Below are positions 1-5,103 of a stretch of DNA of 5,436 bases, in pieces. A program made the position numbers and the translations under genes. A model generated the notes under the pieces. The model was not told the DNA's origin, ran no database searches, and was given only the letters and a program-made list of their open reading frames with translations. This DNA is from Cytophagales bacterium (GTDB lineage: Bacteria > Bacteroidota > Bacteroidia > Cytophagales > Cyclobacteriaceae): assembly GCA_003500135.1 (NCBI GenBank), contig DNTA01000225.1:1-5436 (forward strand), written 5' to 3'. How positions within the stretch are numbered: the stretch's first letter is position 1; the number at the start of each line of letters is the position of its first letter.

Positions 1-60
1 AAAATGTTCATAAATGCTTGAGGTTGAAGCATTTTGGACTTGGAATAGAATGCGAATGTA

Positions 61-83
61 TGATTCAGGTTTAACCTGAATCA
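61..83. repeat. 23-base perfect palindrome with one central base
   Basis: Arms TGATTCAGGTT (61-71) and AACCTGAATCA (73-83) are exact reverse complements around a single T at 72. As RNA it could form a stem of 10 pairs with a 3-base loop. No T tract follows on either strand, so an intrinsic terminator is less likely than a protein-binding operator. It ends 122 bases before the peroxiredoxin ATG. It could serve that gene or an unseen gene to the left. Confidence 0.6.
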
Positions 84-110
84 ATTCTATCGAGTGAAAA
101 ATCTCACCAT

Positions 111-137
111 TTGACAAGCAACAATGCTTCTTGACAA
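111..137 (+). repeat. Two TTGACAA direct repeats spaced 20 bases apart
   Basis: TTGACAA occurs at 111-117 and again at 131-137, start to start 20 bases, close to two helical turns. Between them lies a small dyad, AAGCA (116-120) and TGCTT (125-129). This could be a tandem regulator site or a duplicated -33-like element ahead of the peroxiredoxin gene. The function is inferred only from position and phasing. Confidence 0.3.
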
Positions 138-205
138 TCGTTAAGAAATACGCATGCGAACTGCAATGCATTGAAAAGAAGTATAACCAAAAAAATTAAA
201 CAACT

Positions 206-841
206 ATGGGATTACGATTAGGTGATACCGCACCAAATTTTAAAACACAAACAACAGAAGGCGAAATTGATTTTTATGATTGGTTAGGTGATAAGTGGGG
301 CGTTCTGTATTCACACCCCGCTGATTACACGCCTGTTTGTACCACAGAGCTCGGAATGACCGCTAAACTGAAAGATGAGTTTGATAAGCGCAACACTAAA
401 GTGATTGCTTTAAGCGTTGATGACCTTGAATCGCACAAAGGATGGTTGGGTGATATTAATGAAACTCAACACACTACAGTAAATTTCCCTATAATAGCCG
501 ATCCGGATAAAAAAGTAGCGGAATTGTACGATATGATCCATCCCAATTCCAATGACAAATTTACGGTACGCTCCGTTTTTGTCATTGACCCCAATAAAAA
601 GATCAGGCTGATCATAACCTATCCTGCTTCTACCGGTAGAAATTTTGACGAAATACTTCGGGTGATCGACTCCTTGCAGCTCACTGATAACTATCAGGTG
701 GCCACTCCGGTGAACTGGAAAGATGGTGAGGATGTGGTGGTAGCGCCTGCTATTCCTACTTCTGAAATTCCGGCTAAATTTCCTAAAGGACACAAGGAAC
801 TGAAGCCGTATTTGAGAATGACGCCACAACCGAATAAATAG
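206..841 (+). CDS. 1-Cys peroxiredoxin, Prx6 (AhpC/TSA) family
   Basis: This is a cytosolic thiol peroxidase that reduces hydrogen peroxide and organic hydroperoxides. The 211 residues fit the Prx6 subfamily (about 210-225), which carries a long C-terminal dimerisation arm. The thioredoxin-like domain spans roughly residues 4-160. The active-site motif PxxxTxxC is seen as P38, T42 and C45, where C45 is the peroxidatic cysteine, and the supporting arginine is probably R122 in TVRSVFVIDP. The Prx6-type C-terminal domain (about 160-211) includes the TPVNWKDGEDVVV stretch typical of the group. C45 is the only cysteine in the protein, so no resolving cysteine exists and an external thiol must recycle it. 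The ATG at 206 gives the standard N-terminus (M-G-L-R-L-G-D-x-A-P-N-F) and follows an A-rich leader. The gene stands alone and is terminated by the hairpin at 851-877. Oxidative-stress control is likely but not shown by the sequence. Confidence 0.96.
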   Translation: MGLRLGDTAPNFKTQTTEGEIDFYDWLGDKWGVLYSHPADYTPVCTTELGMTAKLKDEFDKRNTKVIALSVDDLESHKGWLGDINETQHTTVNFPIIADPDKKVAELYDMIHPNSNDKFTVRSVFVIDPNKKIRLIITYPASTGRNFDEILRVIDSLQLTDNYQVATPVNWKDGEDVVVAPAIPTSEIPAKFPKGHKELKPYLRMTPQPNK

Positions 842-850
842 AAGGAAATG

Positions 851-877
851 AAAAAGGCCTCGATCGAGGCCTTTTTT
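851..877. terminator. Bidirectional intrinsic terminator
   Basis: Bases 851-876 form a perfect palindrome: an A5 tract, stem GGCCTC (856-861), loop GATC, stem GAGGCC (866-871), then a T6 tract (872-877). Read rightward it ends the peroxiredoxin transcript 10 bases after its stop codon. Read leftward it presents the same GC-rich stem followed by T's and ends the FKBP/lipoprotein transcript. The TAA stop of the lipoprotein gene (878-876) lies inside the tract, so one compact element serves both convergent units. Confidence 0.92.
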
Positions 878-1421
878 ATACTGGTTTCATAATTAAATCA
901 ACTTCGATTCTTATATCAATGGGAATGCCTAACCTAAAATCAAGGGATGTCTCCGTATCGCTATATAATCTAAATCTGTTGCTACTTAATTCTTTAACGG
1001 TATACTCTTCTAATTCAGGATCTGTAATTAAATCATCCTCAATTTCCAGTTGAGGGCTAGAAAAAATAAAGATTGAATTGTTGTCCCTGAATTCCCAGGT
1101 ACCTTGAGCTTTTACATCTCCATCATTAAAGCCCTGGCAGGATGCACCATTTTCAAGAACATCCATTGTTTCGTCTTCATAGAAACGAAACAAGTCATCA
1201 CGATCGCAGGGCTCGAGCGATTCAACTGCATCAAAAGTAGAATCCACTGGAATTCCATCAAAATCGTACTCCAATTTTACATTCATTTCGGATAATACCC
1301 AATCCTGTGCAATTAACCGACTCGGCCCCTCATTGACCGGCCCTTCATCATCATTACAAGATGAAATCAGCGCTGTCGCTGCGATAGCGCCAATCCATAA
1401 TAAATTAAGAAACTTTTTCAT
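876..1421 (-). CDS. Lipocalin-like outer-membrane lipoprotein
   Basis: A 181-residue predicted lipoprotein of unknown specific function. I chose the ATG at 1421 rather than the in-frame upstream start at 1472, because residues 1-21 then form a proper signal peptide: KK, a hydrophobic core, and lipobox L-I-S-S before C22, the lipidation site. The next residues N-D-D-E form an acidic patch resembling the lipoprotein export signal that sends Bacteroidota lipoproteins to the cell surface. The mature part resembles the lipocalin-like (Lipocalin_4) family: W41-V-L near the N-terminus, C72-D-R-D-D with an aromatic F-R-F-Y strand, C95, then G-T-W-E-F and an I-F-I-F strand at 107-120, consistent with a small beta-barrel whose C72 and C95 may form a disulfide. 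It starts 34 bases after the FKBP stop, so it may be co-transcribed with it. A weak promoter-like CATATTTG on the minus strand (1446-1453) could also drive it separately. Confidence 0.82.
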   Translation of the reverse strand: MKKFLNLLWIGAIAATALISSCNDDEGPVNEGPSRLIAQDWVLSEMNVKLEYDFDGIPVDSTFDAVESLEPCDRDDLFRFYEDETMDVLENGASCQGFNDGDVKAQGTWEFRDNNSIFIFSSPQLEIEDDLITDPELEEYTVKELSSNRFRLYSDTETSLDFRLGIPIDIRIEVDLIMKPV

Positions 1422-1455
1422 TGATATATTATTATCTATTTGCAGCAAATATGAT

Positions 1456-1884
1456 TTAGTCAACTGCCACAAGCTCTATATCAAATACCAACTCCTTACC
1501 TGCCAGAGGGTGGTTGGCATCCAATACAACGTGGTCATCCGCCACTTCCTTCACCTCTACGGGAACCGGTTGACCTTGTGCCGTTTGCATATTGAGCTTC
1601 ATGCCTACTTCTGGGTTGATATCTTCAGGAAATTTTTCTTTGGCAAAATTAAATATCAGATCATTATTCCTTTCACCATATGCTTCACCTGGTTTTAGAG
1701 TAGCTGATGTTTTATCACCAAGGCCAAGACCCATCACTGCATTTTCAAATCCTTTAATCATAGATCCCTGTCCTAGTACAAATTCTAATGGCTCCCTACC
1801 TTCCGAACTATCAAATACAGTACCATCAGTAAGTTTACCCGTATAATGAACTTTTACCTTTTTTCCGTTTTCAGCTTTAGACAT
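1456..1884 (-). CDS. FKBP-type peptidyl-prolyl cis-trans isomerase, SlyD-like
   Basis: This is a cytosolic folding helper that isomerises X-Pro bonds and, in this subgroup, also has chaperone activity. The FKBP fold is split: the N-terminal part (about 7-72) contains V-H-Y-T-G-K-L, F-D-S-S, L-G-Q-G-S-M-I-K-G-F-E (37-47) and P-G-E-A-Y-G (65-70). An insert-in-flap domain of about 50 residues follows (near 73-120, with A-Q-G-Q-P-V-P-V-E-V). The fold closes with L-D-A-N-H-P-L-A-G-K-E-L-V-F-D-I-E-L (121-138). This order is diagnostic of SlyD-type enzymes. At 142 residues it stops right after the fold, so it lacks the His/Cys-rich metal-binding tail of Escherichia coli SlyD and should not act as a nickel metallochaperone. 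The ATG at 1884 lies about 32 bases below a TACCTTTG element. It is divergent from the isoaspartyl peptidase and leads the lipoprotein gene. Confidence 0.95.
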   Translation of the reverse strand: MSKAENGKKVKVHYTGKLTDGTVFDSSEGREPLEFVLGQGSMIKGFENAVMGLGLGDKTSATLKPGEAYGERNNDLIFNFAKEKFPEDINPEVGMKLNMQTAQGQPVPVEVKEVADDHVVLDANHPLAGKELVFDIELVAVD

Positions 1885-1916
1885 AACTATTAGTTAATTG
1901 ATCAAAAATTTTACAC

Positions 1917-1924
1917 CAAAGGTA
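1917..1924 (-). promoter_or_regulatory. Bacteroidota -7 promoter element for the FKBP gene
   Basis: The minus strand reads TACCTTTG (1924 to 1917), an exact match to the Bacteroidota primary-sigma -7 consensus TAnnTTTG, 32 bases before the ATG at 1884. No clear TTG at -33 is present at the expected distance. The same octamer occurs at almost the same distance upstream of the divergent gene at 2396, which supports both calls. The implied leader is about 25 bases. Confidence 0.6.
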
Positions 1925-2112
1925 GCTAATATAATCTTAGAAGTACAGTATTGACACTATTTAAAGCTCTCTCACATGCTTTTTATGAAATATTCGCACT
2001 TTTTAACAACCATTTCTACAAGAAAGTCTAATGCTTCATAGCCTTTTACAGCTATTTAGAATTTATTTTAATTGAAATAATGTGTTCATTTAATCAAAAA
2101 GATTCAAACAAA

Positions 2113-2144
2113 ATTAATACAGTATTAATATGTTAAATATAACA
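2113..2144. repeat. Adjacent pair of palindromes in the intergenic region
   Basis: ATTAATAC (2113-2120) and GTATTAAT (2122-2129) are perfect inverted arms around one central A. Immediately after come TGTTA (2131-2135) and TAACA (2140-2144) separated by four bases. The second has the half-site spacing seen in Crp/Fnr-type sites, but no specific regulator can be named. In AT-rich DNA such dyads can arise by chance, so the support is the exactness of the first and the adjacency of the two. Confidence 0.4.
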
Positions 2145-2256
2145 CATTTGTAAATCTTTTTCTTTAAATATCCCTTTTAAAAAGCGATACATTATTTTTC
2201 AATAGAACTTAACCAGATAACTAATAAAAATAGCATTGCTTCATTTGTATCGTAAA

Positions 2257-2272
2257 AATTGTACCAACAATT
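2257..2272. repeat. Inverted repeat upstream of the isoaspartyl peptidase promoter
   Basis: AATTGT (2257-2262) and ACAATT (2267-2272) are exact inverted arms with a 4-base spacer. The element ends about 60 bases upstream of the putative -33 region of the gene at 2396, a position compatible with an activator site. No T tract follows, so it is not a convincing terminator. Confidence 0.35.
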
Positions 2273-2333
2273 AATAGGCGCATCTCACTTTAAGTATTTA
2301 TTAGAAATATACAAATTTATACTCCTCCACAGC

Positions 2334-2364
2334 TTCTTTATCCGCTCAAAAATCACTACCTTTG
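2334..2364 (+). promoter_or_regulatory. Bacteroidota-type promoter for the isoaspartyl peptidase
   Basis: TACCTTTG (2357-2364) matches the -7 consensus TAnnTTTG exactly. A TTC (2334-2336), one mismatch from the -33 TTG, lies 20 bases upstream, which is a normal spacer. Transcription would start near 2370 and give a leader of about 25 bases before the ATG at 2396. Confidence 0.65.
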
Positions 2365-2395
2365 AAAATGTCTAATTAGCGATCGGATTTAATTC

Positions 2396-3331
2396 ATGAA
2401 ACTTTTCAGCATAGCAATACACGGTGGGGCTGGTACTATATTAAAATCGGAAATGACAGCCGATAAAGAAGCTGCCTACAAAGAAAGTTTGAGAGAAGCT
2501 TTACGAATAGGGTATGATATTTTGAAAAGCGGCGGTACAAGTCTCGATGCGGTTGAAGAAGCAGTGAAGTCTATGGAAGACAGCCCCTTATTCAATGCTG
2601 GTAAAGGTTCGGTTTTTAACTCGGAAGGCCGTCATGAAATGGAAGCCGCTATCATGTGCGGGCAGACGCTGGAAGCCGGCGCTGTGGCGGGCATCAGGAG
2701 CGTAAAAAACCCGGTCGCACTTTCCAGAAAAGTGATCGATAATTCGGAATTTGTTTTCCTTTCCGGCGATAAGGCTGAAGAATTTGCGAAGGAGAATGCG
2801 CTTCCTATTGAAGATGAAACCTATTTCTATGATGCTTTCCGATACCAACAGTGGCAGGAAGTCAAGGGTTCTGACAAAGCTCAATTGGATCACACGGTCA
2901 AAAAAGATCGTAAGTTTGGAACTGTAGGCGCTGTGGCCTTAGATCAGTTTGGCAATGTGGCCGCTGCAACATCAACCGGTGGGCTCACCAACAAAAAATT
3001 CGGGCGAATAGGTGACACGCCAATAATCGGCGCTGGCACCTATGCAAATAACAAAACCTGCGCAGTGTCTTGTACCGGTTATGGCGAGTATTTTATCAGG
3101 GCTGTTACGGCATACGACGTTTCCGCGCAAATGGAATACTCTAACAAGTCGTTACAAGAGTCCTGTGACTCTGTGGTTTTGGACAAAATGGTAAAACTTG
3201 GCGGGGAAGGTGGTTTAATTGCTATTGATGCAAAAGGAAATGTAGTACTATCTTTCAATTCTGAGGGGATGTACCGGGCATGGGCTAACTCAAAAGAAGA
3301 CACATTAAATGTGGCAATTTATAAAGATTAG
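2396..3331 (+). CDS. iaaA: Isoaspartyl peptidase/L-asparaginase (plant-type, Ntn hydrolase)
   Basis: This Ntn hydrolase removes N-terminal beta-linked aspartate from isoaspartyl dipeptides and usually also hydrolyses L-asparagine. The 311-residue precursor should cut itself between G175 and T176 (motif K-F-G-T-V-G-A-V-A-L-D), leaving an alpha chain of about 175 residues and a beta chain whose N-terminal T176 is the nucleophile. Other expected parts are visible: I-H-G-G-A-G near the start (8-13), N-A-G-K-G-S (67-72), S-T-G-G (193-196, with T194 as the second active-site threonine), G-R-I-G-D-T (203-208, R204 and D207 binding the substrate carboxylate and amine) and C-T-G-Y-G-E (226-231). All key residues are present, so it should be active. 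No signal peptide is seen, so it is cytoplasmic. It converges on the yfcC-like transporter with 3 bases between stops. With the cyanophycinase remnant nearby, beta-Asp-Arg is a likely substrate; repair of damaged isoaspartyl peptides is the alternative. Confidence 0.95.
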   Translation: MKLFSIAIHGGAGTILKSEMTADKEAAYKESLREALRIGYDILKSGGTSLDAVEEAVKSMEDSPLFNAGKGSVFNSEGRHEMEAAIMCGQTLEAGAVAGIRSVKNPVALSRKVIDNSEFVFLSGDKAEEFAKENALPIEDETYFYDAFRYQQWQEVKGSDKAQLDHTVKKDRKFGTVGAVALDQFGNVAAATSTGGLTNKKFGRIGDTPIIGAGTYANNKTCAVSCTGYGEYFIRAVTAYDVSAQMEYSNKSLQESCDSVVLDKMVKLGGEGGLIAIDAKGNVVLSFNSEGMYRAWANSKEDTLNVAIYKD

Positions 3332-3334
3332 CCC

Positions 3335-4723
3335 CTAAAATGGCCCCCAGCCCAGTATTACCGGAGGCACGAGTAATGCCATGGCCAACAAAAAAAATAT
3401 TACCATTAAAGGCGCCATCCATTTGATCCAGACCTGGTACGGTATGCCGGCTATGCTTAAAACACCCATGGTCACACCGCTGGTAGGAATTATCAGGTTG
3501 CTTAAGCCATCGCCAAACTGAAATGCTAATACCGCAGTTTGCCTGCTTACACCTAACAAATCACTTAATGGCGCCATTATTGGCATGGTAAGGGCAGCTT
3601 GTCCGGAACCGGAAGGCAAAAATAAATTAATGGCGGATTGCACGAAAAACATCAACTCTACCGACAGAATTTTGGAGGACCCTTCCGCAAGACCGGACAA
3701 TGAAAACAATACTGTATCAATTATTTTCCCGTCCGTAGCTACGATGAGTATGCCTTTGGAAAATGCAATTACCAGAGCTGCAGTCATCATGTCCCTGGCG
3801 CCATCTACAAAAGCCTGGGCATAAGTATTTGGGGATAATCTTCCCATAAAAGCAGCAACAATACTGATCAAAATAAACAACCCGGAAATTTCATTTATGT
3901 ACCAATCCCACTGCGAAACACCAATAACTAAACCGATTAATCCGGCTATAAAAATAACAACAACAAATAGTTTTTTATTATCAAAATTATGGGACGGCAT
4001 AGTGAGATCCTCAGTATCACGCTTCTGATCAATCCTGAATACCGGGCTCCTTTTTGGGTCTTTATCGAGCCTTGTCAAATACCACAACATAAACAGAACT
4101 GCAATGGTAGTAAAACATGCCCATACCAATAGTCTGTATTCCCATCCGCTGAAAGGAGGGAGCTCAGCTATGCCCTGTGCAATACCAATCGTAAATGGAT
4201 TGCTAAATGCCCCCGCAAAACCAGCCCCGGCGCCTACAAATGGAATATAAATGCCTACAAGCGAATCATATCCCAATGATAAACCCAATGGAATGGTTAT
4301 GAGTACAAAAACCAGGACCTCTTCACTCATACCAAAAGTGGCCCCTGCCAATGAGAACAGAACGATCAAAAAAGCCACCATTACTTTTTTCATTTTTGGA
4401 TATTGACGTGTAAAGTCAATGATCTTTTTCAGGCCTGCATTTATGGCATCCGTCTTATTGATTACCGAAAAAGCTCCTCCAACCAAAAGCACAAAACCAA
4501 CTATTTGGGCTGCGGAGATAAAACCCTTGATAGGGGCTTTTAAAAAATCAAAAAAGCCTTGTGGCGCCGGTTCAATTTCATGATAACTTCCAGGTACTAA
4601 CACCTCTCTTCCATTTACTACATCCCTCTCAAATTCACCGGCGGGAATAATCCAGGTAAGGATCACGAAGATCAATAAAATGGTTGAAACGATTATAAGT
4701 GTGTCTGGAAGTTTAAATTTCAT
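3335..4723 (-). CDS. yfcC: YfcC-family membrane transporter (DcuC/ion-transporter superfamily)
   Basis: A polytopic inner-membrane protein of 462 residues with roughly 11-13 hydrophobic segments, for example near 8-28, 68-88, 113-150, 153-175, 198-217, 250-270, 276-294, 310-330, 353-390 and 430-455. Two polar, glycine-rich re-entrant-type motifs mark the family: G-A-G-A-G-F-A-G-A-F-S-N-P-F-T-I-G (164-180) with the preceding G-M-S-E-E (131-135), and in the second half L-P-S-G-S-G-Q-A-A-L-T-M-P (369-381) followed by F-G-D-G-L-S-N-L-I-I-P-T-S-G (403-416). Length and motifs match intact YfcC proteins, annotated as basic amino-acid or C4-dicarboxylate-like carriers; the substrate is not settled. 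Its ATG overlaps the cyanophycinase stop (ATGA), a sign of translational coupling in an operon. I infer that the cargo is beta-Asp-Arg or its products arginine and aspartate. Because the upstream partner is broken by an insertion, its expression may now be altered. No terminator is visible before the convergent gene. Confidence 0.9.
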   Translation of the reverse strand: MKFKLPDTLIIVSTILLIFVILTWIIPAGEFERDVVNGREVLVPGSYHEIEPAPQGFFDFLKAPIKGFISAAQIVGFVLLVGGAFSVINKTDAINAGLKKIIDFTRQYPKMKKVMVAFLIVLFSLAGATFGMSEEVLVFVLITIPLGLSLGYDSLVGIYIPFVGAGAGFAGAFSNPFTIGIAQGIAELPPFSGWEYRLLVWACFTTIAVLFMLWYLTRLDKDPKRSPVFRIDQKRDTEDLTMPSHNFDNKKLFVVVIFIAGLIGLVIGVSQWDWYINEISGLFILISIVAAFMGRLSPNTYAQAFVDGARDMMTAALVIAFSKGILIVATDGKIIDTVLFSLSGLAEGSSKILSVELMFFVQSAINLFLPSGSGQAALTMPIMAPLSDLLGVSRQTAVLAFQFGDGLSNLIIPTSGVTMGVLSIAGIPYQVWIKWMAPLMVIFFLLAMALLVPPVILGWGPF

Positions 4724-5103
4724 TTCTTAAGGGGAAATTTTTCTCCGGGCAAATATATATCCAACACGATTCCTTTGGTACCTAAAAGGCCATTTTCTGA
4801 TGTATCTATTTTCGGATTAGTATTTTTGAATACTAAAACCTGCGATACTCCGACCACTTCTGCAGTATCCTTGTCCACCAGAATGGCAGTAGACTCATCT
4901 ATTCCGATACCCAATATTTCAGGATGTTCAGCAATCGCGCTGATTAAACGATTATGCCGGCTTCTTTTTACAAAATGCTGATCAATTATTGCATTTTCCA
5001 CGAAGCCCAGGCCTTGCTTTAGTTCGATATTGTTAGCCTCAATATTTCTGAAATTGCTGCTATATTCAGGATGCTTCAATTCCTGTTTTCCTCGCTGGGA
5101 CAC
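4720..5103 (-). pseudogene. cphB: Cyanophycinase (peptidase S51), C-terminal remnant truncated by an IS
   Basis: Intact cyanophycinases (about 270-290 residues) are serine exopeptidases that cut the storage polymer cyanophycin into beta-Asp-Arg dipeptides. Only about 127 codons remain. The family signatures present are G-L-G-F-V-E-N-A-I-I-D-Q-H-F (31-44), R-H-N-R-L-I-S (49-55), E-H-P-E-I-L-G-I-G-I-D-E-S-T-A-I-L-V (59-76) and the C-terminal L-D-I-Y-L-P-G-E-K-F. H43 in DQHF and E70 in GIDES, 27 residues apart, match His174 and Glu201 of the Synechocystis enzyme. The nucleophile motif G-T-S-A-G-A, which should lie shortly before residue 1, and the whole N-terminal half are absent. Upstream, the frame gives only W, T, L, D, L and a stop (5121-5119). 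The apparent GTG start at 5103 is therefore probably an accident of the junction. IS sequence with transposase coding on the same strand begins at about 5096-5108. The remnant should be catalytically dead. Its stop overlaps the transporter start. Confidence 0.88.

Larger units (their letters stand above)
1..205. other. Upstream region of the peroxiredoxin gene, no supported gene
   Basis: No coding region can be supported here. One frame is open from the left edge to a TAA at 72-74 (about 23 codons, ending C-E-C-M-I-Q-V), but it resembles no family I recognise. The stretch holds a 23-base palindrome (61-83), a phased TTGACAA repeat (111-137) and the 8-base palindrome CGCATGCG (151-158). No good Bacteroidota promoter is visible: TACGCATG (149-156) matches TAnnTTTG at only four of six fixed positions, and the TTG at 131-133 is closer to it than usual. 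The last 20 bases before the ATG are A-rich with no Shine-Dalgarno sequence, which is normal for this phylum. Confidence 0.5.
1885..2395. other. 511-base AT-rich divergent intergenic region
   Basis: It separates the divergent FKBP and isoaspartyl-peptidase genes. No reading frame of useful length or RNA gene is recognisable; the clearest small frame (1985-2041, 18 codons) has no support. Promoter elements lie at each end (1917-1924 leftward, 2334-2364 rightward), leaving about 400 bases between them. Within that stretch are dyad-symmetric elements at 2113-2129, 2131-2144 and 2257-2272. The length is more than two divergent promoters need, so an operator region, a small RNA or decayed sequence are all possible. 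Confidence 0.6.

Noticed and set aside
1..32. Possible leftward gene starting with ATG at 32-30
   Set aside because: Only about ten codons are visible before the edge, with no promoter or family signature to support it.
3..74. Open frame from the left edge ending in TAA, possible C-terminus of an upstream gene
   Set aside because: Only about 23 codons with no recognisable motif; its stop falls inside the palindrome, and nothing distinguishes it from chance.
410..829. A 139-codon frame on the opposite strand of the peroxiredoxin gene
   Set aside because: Antisense shadow of a gene with a clear family match; its translation shows no domain or plausible composition.
1422..1472. Upstream in-frame start that would extend the lipoprotein by 17 residues
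   Set aside because: The extension overlaps the end of the FKBP gene and places a polar stretch before an otherwise well-formed lipoprotein signal peptide; the ATG at 1421 fits better.
1985..2041. An 18-codon reading frame in the intergenic region
   Set aside because: Too short, no promoter or conserved feature, and expected by chance in 511 bases.
1885..2395. CRISPR array, tRNA or riboswitch in the long gap
   Set aside because: No regularly spaced direct repeats, no cloverleaf with a T-loop sequence, and no recognisable aptamer core were found by eye.
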